NCBI GenBank assembly: GCA_013400115.1
Contig: VXBP01004389.1
Coordinates: 186,001-250,000, forward strand
Direction of reading: 5' to 3'
DNA length: 64,000 bases
DNA from: Rhinopomastus cyanomelas
Lineage: Eukaryota; Chordata; Aves; Bucerotiformes; Rhinopomastidae
Notes under the pieces: generated by a model
Seen by the model: the letters and a program-made list of their open reading frames with translations, nothing else
Told to the model about the DNA's origin: nothing
Database searches by the model: none
Shown here: positions 12,401 to 24,400 of the stretch, piece after piece
How the letters are laid out: every line of letters begins with the position of its first letter
How positions within the stretch are numbered: position 1 is the first letter of the stretch
Position numbers and translations under genes: made by a program

Positions 12401-15400
12401 TAGCCAATCAGCTTCAAAGGAAAGAGCAGCCCAAAACCCTTCTAGACAAGAAGGAACTGGTAAGACAATGTGCTGAAGATGCGTGTTTGTGGTTAGATGT
12501 GCAATAGAACAGAAGTCTTGTGAGCGTGCCCTTGTTACTACCGCTGATGGAATCTGTCGTAGCTTTGTGAAAGACTTCATTTCCCTTGCCCCATCTACCT
12601 GGATTCTTATCTGAGTTTTTCCTCCAAAATCTAATCTCAGCAACCAAAGATTTTCTGTAAAGGGTTGAGAACCTGCTTGTCGTGTCTTTGATCCACTGGG
12701 ACACTGCTGCATTATTGTTTTCTGGATGAGATAAAGATTTTGATAATGGTGGTCTAAGAATGGCTGTTAGAGGGATTTCTAACAGCTTTCCATCGTACGC
12801 CTCCTTCAGTCATTTATTTTAAGGTCATCGTTAGTAGTACTGCTGTCTACTCTTCCATCCAGAGTTTATTTGACTCTTGACATGTGTAGGCTTGGCACTG
12901 TAGGACCTTCCTCCCTGGACAATACGTTAGGTTAGGTGTTGGTGTCCTGTGGTTCGTGTCCAAGAACTGCAGCATCCAGAACTGCTCCTGTATAACACTG
13001 TGAGGTACTGGTGAGGCGGCGCACAAGCAAATTAGCCGTGCCTGTTTTTGTCCAGGGCTCGCTGAAAAAGGAGTTCCCCCAAAACCTGGGAGGCAGTGAT
13101 GTCTGTTACTTCTGCCGCAAACGAGTCTACGTGATGGAGAGGCTGAGTGCTGAGGGCAAGTTCTTCCACCGCAGCTGCTTCAAGTGCGAATACTGTGCCA
13201 CAACTCTGCGCTTGTCGTCTTACGCCTATGATATTGAAGATGGTAAGAGGAGTTGCCTTTCTCCAGAACTCTTTTACCTGCCCTGGAAGTCTCTCTATAG
13301 TCATTTCAGCTCTTGCTTTGCTTAAAAATGATTTCGTGAATTAGGGAACAGAGTCAATGCAATTCTAAAGGCACCATCTCTCGGGCTGTTGAAATGGATT
13401 TGCTGTGGTCAGGTCGTGCTGACGTCAAAATAACTCAGCTCTTAGGAATTCATTGAACACAACTCTCCATCTCTTTTAGATGTACTAGAATAGCAACTTT
13501 ATGATCAGCAGCTATAATAGCTTATTACAGACTAAGTTCTGTCCATAGAGAGAGAAATGAAGCGTCGAAATTGAGTACAGGTAGGTCAATGTTAGATAGA
13601 GAAGTGCTGTTGAGGTTCCAGTGATGACTCTCATTGTCTGATTGAGGAGGAATGAGTATGACTACAAAACTTGCCTGTGACTCAGTTAACAGAATCTAGC
13701 ACCTAACAATTAAGTTTCAGAGATGCTAATAAGTCTGAGAAACCAGACAATAAGGCAGCAGATTAAAATTTATCAATAGTGTGCGTATCGACAGTAATAA
13801 ATTGAAATCACAGATCAATTGTGAAAAATAATCTCCTGAGAGTAGCAGTGTGTTGCATTCTTTGCTTTAGCACTGGTTGACAGAAATTGCATGCTTTCTG
13901 AAGAAAGTAATATGAGAAGTAGACCTTTGTTTGTATCACCAGGTATGCCTTTGTTTTCTTCTGCAGGGGTCATTGTCTTTACTGTTACCTCAGTGGGACA
14001 AAATGCAAAATGATGCAAAACTAGTGAGAGAGGTTAGGTGGAAAGGATTCTGTTCCAGGCGTGATGTTGTAGAAATGAAAAGAGCAGGAAAACTGTCAGT
14101 ACTGATAGTTTTCCCTACTCAGTGAGGAAGTGATGAAGTAAAAATTCTAAACTGATATACTGTAGGATGAAACTCTAGAATATTCTACTGCAGGCCGAAC
14201 TGTTATGAAACTGGTAGGTGTCTACTGCATGTAGCTAGGAAAGTCTTTTTTCCTCATACTGGGTAGAAAGAGTGCTGTAGGAACATGACCTGGGCTTCAG
14301 GACCAAAAGGAAACAAAGCTATTCATTGATGATGCATTATGTAATAACTTCAGTGCTCGGTCATGAAGAGTTGAGGAAACACAATCATCAAGCCAGTCTC
14401 CCAGTAAGAAATAGAACACCCATTATTACTTGGCCAGAAGGTCAGCAAGACTTGGAATGCAAGTTTTAAAGGGACCAATGATGATTTTTAAATGGAGATA
14501 CTAATCAAAGTTGGGGGAAAAAGCATTTTTTGAGCGCTGCTATTATTTTGAACATTCTCAAGTAGCTGAAGATCTGACTATATGTTTAGTAAGTCTCCCA
14601 CCGAGCTCCTTTCTTGGCTGGCTGTGCTGAAGCAGTTTTTGCCACCAGATTTAGTGATTCTCTCTGCAACCAAGCTTATGTAAGCAGTTATGGCCAGACA
14701 GTTCTCAATGAAACAAAGGTTGGTGATTATAAAATTCTATTACACGCCTGGCAGTTCTGTGTATGAAGCAGATAAAGTCAAAGAGAAGTACGTGGTGTTC
14801 TATTTAATCCAATCATTGTGAAAATTTAGCTTATATTTCATTCTGGGTTTTCTTTGAGAGAAAAAAATAACAAAGCTGTGCACACATTGTTGCTGTTCAT
14901 GCAGGGCTGATGAGCACTCTGCAGTGTTCTGCTGTCTGTGCCAGGCTTCAAAGTCTGTGACCTTCTGTGTGAGAGCTTTTCTCAAATAGCACAATCTGAA
15001 GGGCAGGTTTTGGAAAGAGTAAGTTAAAAATCTCTAGACCCATTTTTAAAGGCAGTTTGTCACTTTTCATCGTAAAACAAAGCACACTGCGAGTGCCAGC
15101 CTAGAGAAAGTAGAGCAAGAGGGTCAGCATGTCATTTTGAAATGCATTAGCAGAGCTGTAGGAGTAGGATCGCAGGAGAGGATGCTCTGGGCTGTGTGTG
15201 CCAAGCGAGGTGCACTGTAAGATCGTTGTGTGCCATCAGTTTGCTGCTTTGGGTTGCTGAGGATGTTCAGATACTGATGAAAACCCACCTAGACCTGTGG
15301 TGTTTGCTAAACCAGTAGCGTCACAAAAGTTCTTAACTGAAAATTCATTTTCACAGTTGGCACTTTCCACACGTATCCACTGTGTGGTTTCAGATACAGG

Positions 15401-18400
15401 TTCTTTGGGAGTTAACGCTGTCCTCTCCCACTTCCTCCCTGTTTGTATTCTTGCTTTTTCCAACAGTGCCTCTGCCAGCTTTCCATGTGATGATTTCTTT
15501 GTTCCTCACACACTGCAGCATTGTTAGCATGTGATACCACACAAGCCTCACGGCTTTGCTCGGCTGTTCGATAGGATTTTGAGCCGTCAGACACCCAATG
15601 GAAAGGAGGCTGACCAGAAGGGAGGGAGAGAGGAGGGCTGGAGTTGGAACTGCTGGTAGCCTTTCCCTCCACGTACAGTGGGGAAACTGAAGAGAGGAAC
15701 AGGAGTGGCAGCAGAAAACAAGTTACAGCGAGATGGGTGTTTCTTTTGTGCTAAAACACGGTGTTCTCAGTGTTGACCATCGTTTGTGTTTCATCTGCAG
15801 GTAAATTCTACTGTAAACCTCACTACTGTTACCGACTCTCTGGTTATGCTCAAAGGAAGAGGCCAGCAGTGGGTCCTCTCTCAGGAAAGGTAACTCGCCA
15901 TTTTCATATAAAATGCCTCACTTTCTGTTCTTAACACCGAAAATGTAAATACACTGGGGTTTTTTTTGATTTTGTGTTTTTCTAGAAAGCAGACAAATGA
16001 AGAGTGCACGGAGTTATTTCTGTTATTTCTGCTTGCAGGTCTATAAATGTCATCTAAAAACCTGCTTCCATGGTTTTTACAATAAAATCCTGCCCCATCC
16101 AGAACACACTTTTGACTTGTTTTCTTGTCAGATGAAATGCTTGGTCTACACAGCAACTAAACGAATGATGTTACCCCTTCTGCTTTTGCTTTGTTTCTCC
16201 GTGGCTTTTCTTAAGATTAAACAAACTACTTGCATTTCCTTTTGAAGCAGTCATTTCTGCCCCACTTGCACAGGCTCTGAAGAAGACCTGCCTTCTTTTC
16301 TGAAGGTTTTCTGTGTGTGGATGGGAACCCAGATGAAAAGAAAGGATATCCCTTCTCCTGCACTACTGTAATGGAAGCATTTGTTCTGTAAATACAGGGT
16401 CAAGACCCACTGTAATACAGAGAAGTCTCCTAGCTTGAACATTACAAACCCAGACACTTCCTTTGTCCTTCAGCTCCTTTTCTAGTATTTTTTCTGCTTG
16501 CTCTGAGCAAGCTGCATGCTAGTCTCTAACAAAATTCTGTTAAGCTTGCATGCTACAAATTGCTCTTCCCCCTTCAATTACATTTTTCTTTGTCGTGGAG
16601 GTGGTGCTTGTTTTTTTTTCCATGTTGCTCAAGTTTTATTAGTACAGGCTGAAACCGTAGTCGTCCTCGTTTTTGGAAGGATGAAGGACTCATCACAATG
16701 TTTTATTTTCCTGCCAGAAATAAAGACTCAAAATGGTATTTGTTTTATTTCCCAGATAAGCAGACTTCATGAATCTATTGCTTTGATTTCCTTGGGTATC
16801 TGACTTGTTTGTCAGGGCTTTAGTAAAGTAATACATTGAGAGGGTGCTTACTTGGTTCAGACCTTGCTTTAGGTAATGATTAAAGGGTATCTTAGTTGTG
16901 AGAGGGATGTCTTTCTAGTTCACCATGTTCAGCACAGATAGCCTCATGTTAAAAAGAATACTGGGTTTGAGGCCTTTTCAATTGTAACATGAGTTTAATT
17001 CCACCCACGTTCTTCCAGGACACCAAAGGACCTCTGCGGGACACCATGGCAAGTGATGGAAGTGGACGGGCAAATACCATCTCTGCCTCAACAGAGAGGG
17101 CACCAGGTAGCTCCGCTTCCTTCTTTAGCAGGGTGGTGCAGTGCTCTCTCGGCCTCTTTAACAGAGTTAGGGTGGCAAGCCAGCACCTGCAAAGTACAGT
17201 GTCCTCGATTGGGCACCAGGTAGCCCAGAATCCTTTGGACTGCTTTTTCATGTGTCAGCTGATGGCTTTTGGGGTTCCCTTTCTCTATGTGCAGTCAGAA
17301 GTTCTCCTACAGATCCTAGGGGAATTCTGTGGGCAGCCTGCTGACCAGTAACAAGTAAAGTGACTCAGTTCTGAGCTGTGTAACTTGTGTGATTTGTTTT
17401 TTTATTGAGGTGCCGTGTGAATTTTGTGCATTACGTGAAAGTCTCACTCTATTATTTTGCACTGTGGCTTTGGAGCCTAGATGTTCTCAGTCCTTTCAAG
17501 AATGTGATCTGAAAGAATTTCAGGAAAACACAGATGCTCAGTTGAGGATCTCTTCTGAGTGGGCCCAGATAAAGAGCCCTGTAACATACGCAGCTCGTTG
17601 TTAGTGAAAAGTTCTTCTGATGCACTGGAATAGCTCACAGACTGAATTTCTGTGTTTGCCTCCATTCTGGGTGGGGTGTCTTGTTCTGCCAAGCTTCTCT
17701 TCTTTAATCAGGTACTTGAGTTGGAAAGATCCCTTTATATCTGGATTGTGTCTCCTTTGGAATTCTGGGTGGCTGGTGGCTTATGGGGATGGATTCTTTA
17801 AAGCTCTTCCATTTTGTGGTGCTGGCAGGTTGTGGTGCTCCTCCCTCAGTGCCAGATTCTGTGCTGCTCCTGGCCGTGGCTTAGGGTTTGAGTGAATGTG
17901 TCTGTCTTGTTGGGAAGTAATTTTGCCTTTAACTTGAAATTCTAATTCCTTCTAACATGGGAGAAGTATCTGTGCTGCAAATGCTCGTTTGCCCAGCCCC
18001 TAAGTGCCCATTTAGGGATACCAGAAACAGGAAGATACTGGATTTGTAGAATTTGTTCCAGAACACTGTGAATAAGTTAAATCAACTGGTTTTAGAGAGG
18101 GGGAGAGAGAAAGAGAAAACATACTCAGACCAAAACCTTAAGAATGTGCCAGTACCAGTTGAGAAAAGACCCTACAGATATGCAGGCAAATAAAAATCTT
18201 GCTTTTGTCTCACTTCAGGTATCATTCTTAGAAATGCTCCTCAGATTGTAACTGAAGGCAATCTTTCAGAAATGTATTTAGTCTGCATAGCTAATTCTTG
18301 AAGTGCAGTTACTTGCACAGTTGGTTCTGCTGTGTGGAACCAGCAAAGTGGAAGAAAGGAAAAAGGTAGGAAACATATGCAAAGTGCTGCTAACAGATGG

Positions 18401-21400
18401 GTTAACTGCAGCATCTTGTGCAACTGGATAGGTAGTAGATTGTTCTCCCTAGCAGCAAAGATGGTTTTTTAGGTGGAACATATTCTTTAAGATTAGTGGA
18501 ACAGATATTCTTGAAGCACAGGGAATCTGATGTGAGAATAAGGTGATGAGGAGCCAAAAGAATGTTTAGCTATATATATATCTCAAATCATTTCTCAAAG
18601 CAATTGCTTGCAGAAAGTCTCCTTCCTCTTTAGTCCTTCCAGTTGATCCAATTTAATTCTTCTCTTTTATACATGAGCGCTCAGTAAATAGCGTCCGAGT
18701 GATCGGTAGGTAGAGCAAACAATGGGCTGAAATTTGCTCTAAACTTTTGTAAATCCACTCCTAAACCAGATGCTTCCATTTCTCCTTGAGTGGCAGCGTC
18801 ACAGCCCGGTAGCAGAACTGCAGTGCTCGCGAAGCCGTAAAATAGAACAGATATCGCGTTATGGAATGACAAAACTTGAAACCTACGGCTCCTTCTGTTT
18901 GCCTTCTGCTTTTCTAAGGCAGTGTGAGACTGTAGTGCAATTTTTAAGGCTTTTGGACCCTTAAAGCTTTGCCTCTTGGAGTGCCCAAAGTGCCCTGGGA
19001 CATGCTCTGCTTGGCTGAGTCAGGCTAGGTCATCACCAAGGCCGCGTGCTGCGATGTGTTCTTGTGTGCGCATGACAGGCGTGTATTTAATGGCAGAAGA
19101 ATGAGAAGTGTCTCTGCCATTCCCCCCCTTTCTGCTAGAAAAATGCTGGTAGTGCCCAAGATTCCATTTTATTTGTGAAGTGAGCTCTGATTGTACCTTA
19201 GAACGACTGGCTTTCCAGTGGTTAAGAAGTGGAGAAGACTAGATGCAGTGTATTTTGAAAGCATGCCAGGGTCATTAAAGGCAGGGCCGCTCTCAGCGCA
19301 GGTCATGTCCTGTCGGTACCTACTTTTAGCTCCTGTTCTTGTTGGGTAAGGAGGTCAGGAAACCTATGATGTGTTTACAGTTCTGTATGATTTGATAAAT
19401 CAAGCCCTTTTCAGATCACCCAACTTGTGAATAACAGTGTAAGAGTAGGATGTAATTCCTGAATAGTCCAAAGGACTCTATGAGATTACATCTCAGTGTG
19501 ACTCCTGACTTTGATCTGTCTGTGTGCTTTCTTGCCATTTAATAAATGGTCTGTAAGAGACTACAGACCTTCTGCTTTCACTGCAGAGTAGACAAATAAA
19601 TACCTCAAGCAAAAATCTGTCTGAAATGGAGCCTTGCTTCCAAGTCTTTCATCTTCACCTGCCTGGTAGACTCATCTAGTACAGGTCATACATCTGAAAA
19701 TAACATGGACGATGGCACCTCCCTTAAAAGGCAAGGGCCACCAAGTGAAACTTGGCAAAAGACCCTGAAGCCTGAGTCTGTGAGGTTATTCTTGATGTAG
19801 ATTGTCAGTGCCCTCTAAAATGATGAAGGAAAAAGGGCACCTTTTCATATTTAATAGAGATGTAAAGATGAATTTGAAGGTAAAAGGTGCACAGCAGGAA
19901 CATCAGTTAAAGAATACACAAGTCAAACTTAACTGCTAAGTTAAGTTTAGCTCTGAGTTAGCAGAAGTGCTTGTTCAGTGAGCTTTATACTGATTTGTGC
20001 AAGGCCTGCTTTTCTGTTGTGGTGCAGTCCCAAAGGGACAGGTATTGCCTGGGTTTTCCTCTGATGCTCACTGCCTCCTTTGCTGTGCCACCAGATTTGG
20101 CCACTGTTTTTAGCCAGCTTAATGGTTAAAATGCAATCAACCACAGTGTCACAAAGCAGGTGTGGTCAGCTGAGGCAAGACTGGTGTCACAGCAAGCACT
20201 TCTTTTGTGATGTGTTACTAACCTGCCTGGCACGGATTGACTTTGCTGAAGTTGGCTCTCCCTCGCCGGGTGGCCACAGCCTTAGCTGCCATTAATGTGT
20301 TGTGTCTGTCCCTTGTGTTGTAGTGGCCATAACTGCAGGGATAAGTAGGTGGAGGGTTTTTTACAGACAACTAAGATCACCCCTTTTGGGAAGGTTTTGC
20401 CTGATTTGCCAGGGTCTGTATGAGTTCCCCACGTGGCAGTGACAAGGGATGTACCCAGGGAGCCGATGGTTGAACTGCCTCCTGCAGTAATGAGCCTTCC
20501 AGATGGGGATGTGGTAACAAGCTTTTGAGTGATGGGTGCTGTCCTCTCCAGGAGAGGGAAGTCGGGGAAGGCTGTGACTGTGCTTTGGGTCCTGCTGAAC
20601 TGTGGCATGCTTGTGGTAGATTCTGTAATCTTTCTCTGTACCTTGTCTGCCTGTTTTTCTCTCTCTTCTGCATTTTCCTTTGTGCCAAAACTGCTACTAG
20701 TGGCAAGAGAAAAAAAAAGAACAACTTTGCTTTTAAGCTGTCTCTGATTTTGGTGATCTGTAACTGCTGTGTTTTGGATTATTTTTGAATGTTATTTACA
20801 GTGTTTTGTATGATTTTGATGTGCTTTTTAATTCAAATTCTGTTCTTATGTTTGTTCTAAAGGTCTGTAAGAACATATTTCTGAGCTCTCAGCTTTTTCT
20901 TGACAGATGGACTTGGAACAGTCTTTACCCCATCAGCTTGATCATAATGCACCTTGAGGTGACTTCAGCTGGTGGTGGTTTACTGCGAGCATTTTCCCAT
21001 TTCAGGATTGTGTTCTCACACCAATACACTTCTGGCCCTGTTGGTGCTAGGGAGTTCAGAGAAGAAAGACCTGCCAGGGAAATTTGCCCTTGGGAGTTCA
21101 GAGAAGAAAGACCTGCCAGGGAAATTCACCCTTGGGAGTTCAGAGAAGAGAGACCTGCCAGGGAAATTCACCCTTGGTGATGTGCAGCAGTAAAAGGCAT
21201 GGTTTGTGTTTTTGTAGGAGTTACTTGACCTGCGAGAGCTTTCAGAGGCCAAGTACAAGCCGTAGTATGCAAACCTGAGAAATGCAGTACAAAGGAGAGG
21301 CACTAGACCTCCTGCTTTAAAATCACAGAACTACTTAGTGTCTGTGATCTAGGTAAGCAATATGAAAAGGTAAAACAGTTCTCCTGCTGGATGTGCCTTA

Positions 21401-24400
21401 CGTGTTTTCAGGGCAAAGCAGGCTCTTAACAAGGAAACTGTTGTGTATAAACAACAAAGCTGGACTTCACATGAGGAAGTTCTTCTGCTGACTTGGAGAC
21501 CTAGAAAAGGGTGGCTGCTCCATCTAAGTGACTGGGTTGCCCTTTAGATTACCTGAGACACATTTTCAAGAGGATGTGGACAATTGTAATGCATGTTTAT
21601 GAATGCAGTCAGTGCTATTTGTGCCTAATACAGTGCAAATACGGTAGCTATGTATTTCCTTCAAGCAATAAGCTGCTTGTTAGAAGGGCTGCCTCTTTGT
21701 GGTTGTGTATGTACCCCTGTGAGGATCACTCAGTTCAAACCAATACATGTGCATCTTCCACTTGCTCACTTGTTCTCATTATTATTCACATTTGGTTTTT
21801 GTTCTTGCTTTAATTTGGTCTGTTTTAAACACTGAATTGCAGAAGAATGTGGTAACCTAATTCTCTGCATTCTGTTAGTGGTGCCTTAATTTAAAACTAC
21901 TGAGCTGTGCATTTTACAAACACACTGCTGCCACACCTCCCAGAAAGCAGAAGGTATTTCAGGATGCCACCAAACAGGGAGGCGAGGTCCTTCCTTGGCT
22001 ACTCTGCCTTGAAATCTGTGTGTTCTGTTTGGAGAAGCTGTGGTGGTGTGTTTTGCAGGCCCTGGCACGTGATGATGAAACTTTTTATGGGGTTTCATAC
22101 AACTCCAGAGAGATGTGGTGCAAGATCTGTTTGTCTCTGTTGGAACATTTAAAACATAAACTTCAGAACCAGAGCCTGTGCCTTTGGAAGCTGAGGAGAG
22201 TGTGTGGGTTGTCCAATTTAGGACCAAGTTTCAGTGCCCAGTGAATCATCACTTAATAGCAAGTGAGGAATCTGTGTGAGGAGAAGTGCTTGACTGTTCC
22301 CAGTCCATCGTGTCCCTTGTCAGTGTTCTTATCAGGATTTGAGTGACTTTGGCATTAAGGACGAGAGAACGCTAACGAACCAGCAATTAGAAGCCCAGAA
22401 AACTTGGAAAGGCAAAGGAACTTCTTTCCAGGGAGGGTGGCAGAGCACTGGAACAGGCTGCCCAGGGAGGTTGTGGAGTCTCCTTCACTGGAGATGTTTA
22501 AGACCCACCTGGATGTGTTCCTGTGTGCAGCTCGGTCATCTGCATGACCCTGCTATGTCAGGGGGATTGGACTAGATGATCTTTCGAGGTCCCTTCCAAC
22601 CCCTAATGATCCTGTGATGAGAGATCATGTGTTCATAAGAGTGAAGATGCAGCTGACCTGACAGAGTTTCACTGCAAAATTCTGAAATCTGTTTTGGTGA
22701 CATACCCAGACCAGCGATGTGCTGAGTTTGTGCCCGTGGCTGGATCCTGCTAAGAACACTTCTTCCTGGGAGCATCTGGGCTCCCCGTTCCACCTTTTGC
22801 TCTAGCTCTCACACCTGTAGCCTTGTGCCACTGGGGTAGTTGTTTATTGTTTGTATGTGTGGATTCTGAAGGGGGATATGAATTTTTCTGTGCACTCCAG
22901 GAGCGTCAGTGGATGGGTTTGTGACTGGGAAAAATAGTTACCACATTTGTGTGAAGGAGTTGGATTTCTCTGCATTTCAGAATTACAATGCCTGGGTGTT
23001 TTTGAAAAGTGGAATCCAAGAAATTAACGTTTTGAGATTGTTTCCCTCAGAGAGAAAGAGGGAGTGTGCGTAAAATCAGCTCAGTGACAGATAATGTTCA
23101 AGTGAGGTGATCAGTGCTCAGAAAGGCTTCATGTCTCCGTTGTTCACCCTCTTTGAAAGCTTTGATTTATGCAGTTGTTTTCAACCTGTTTTGTTTTGGG
23201 TGTGTGCCTCTGAATTCTGTAACGTGGTTTTCCTGTTGCTGTGAAATAAGACATTATTTGTTCAAATGTGTGAACTGTTCAAGGGAATAAATTCCAAACA
23301 AACTTCAGGTTTCTGAGTTTTTCTTTGTCCTCCCCTGGTTGCAGGTGAGGGATGCTGCCGTGGGGATTCATAGCTGGGTGAGAGCGGAACGAATGCATCT
23401 GGCAGCCCAAATGCAAAGGAGATTTTGGGGAGCTCCATGACACTGCAAAGTGCTACTTTTCAGGCTTCTGTTTGCAGGCATGGTTCTCTTTCATTTTGCT
23501 GCTGTTGTGGTTTCTTGGAATGCAGGGCGTGCACTGCTCAGGCACTGTGACATTTTGCTGTAGAACCTCGCTAAGGATTTCCACGCCAAGTATTCTGCTG
23601 TCGTGGCAGAGCCGGCTGTGGGTAGATGCCTTCTCAGTGTTGTGGTTGCCCCGTTTTTCCTTGATTCAGGAGGTGGCTTTGTGGCCTTCCTGCAGGCTGG
23701 AGGCTTTTCTCTCACTCTGTAAGCAGAGCAGGGGTACCCACGTTGTGAGGGGAGAGGAGCAACATGGGCCAGTGGCAATTCAGTGCTCCGGCAAAGGGAG
23801 ACGTAGCCTCTGCGCCTGGTGTGACAGGTAAGCCTCTCTGTAGGATTGGTTCCTCTTGTTGGAGGAGCAGCAGATGTGACCTTTCGCTGTCACGGAAAGG
23901 CTGGAGATGAGTAACTATGGAGTCTTGTAGCCACATGCAGTGTCGTGTGTTCTAAATGGACAGTGGTCTCCTCTCAGCAAAGTGGCACGTGAGAAGGTGA
24001 CTTTCCTTCCTCAAGACTGTTAACAGACTGTTATCAGTGTGACAAACAGATACAGCTCAATCATAATTTTGATTTTCACAGAGGGATTAGGCTGTGACAG
24101 GGACTCATTCTGTGTCTTTTCTCACACGCTTCTCATGCTTCCTACTACACTGTTGGCAGCTAAAAGCTTCCAACAGCAGAAGACTCTGGTAATGATATGT
24201 CTTTTCTCCTGAGTAATTATGTGTTAAATGGCAGCTCACAGAACTGCAGCCACAAACCAACTGTTTATACATAGGAGTTCCCTCTTTGGAGCAAAGTAAT
24301 CACTCCGTGCCTTTGCAAAGGCCTTTTTTTCTTTACTTTGACCAATAGTTACGATTTGGCAGCTCAAATGGGCCTTCAGCTCTGAGAAGGAGCCACCAGC

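Larger units (their letters stand above)
1277..13055 (+). other. Large MICAL3 intron region hosting the pre-LIM cassettes
   Basis: An 11.8-kb phase-0 interval between the linker and LIM exons. It contains the six cassette candidates, two antisense CR1 tips, a short GT run and the antisense frame at 6689-7060. Remaining stretches (for example 3400-5200, 5340-6680, 7900-8700 and 10720-12340) show nothing recognisable beyond ordinary intron. Confidence 0.8.

Noticed and set aside
15997..16245. Open frame with CYFC...HxxxC words resembling a LIM finger
   Set aside because: Only a partial match in spacing, no donor at its end, and the true LIM exons are complete on either side.
20785..21303. Overlapping ORFs of 64-131 codons on both strands
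   Set aside because: Kept open by the three 42-bp minisatellite units and not protein-coding.
23345..23377. 33-nt pseudo-exon with a very strong acceptor (ctcccctggttgcag) and donor gtgaga
   Set aside because: Open only in phase 0, while the surrounding intron is phase 1; in phase 1 it contains TAG.
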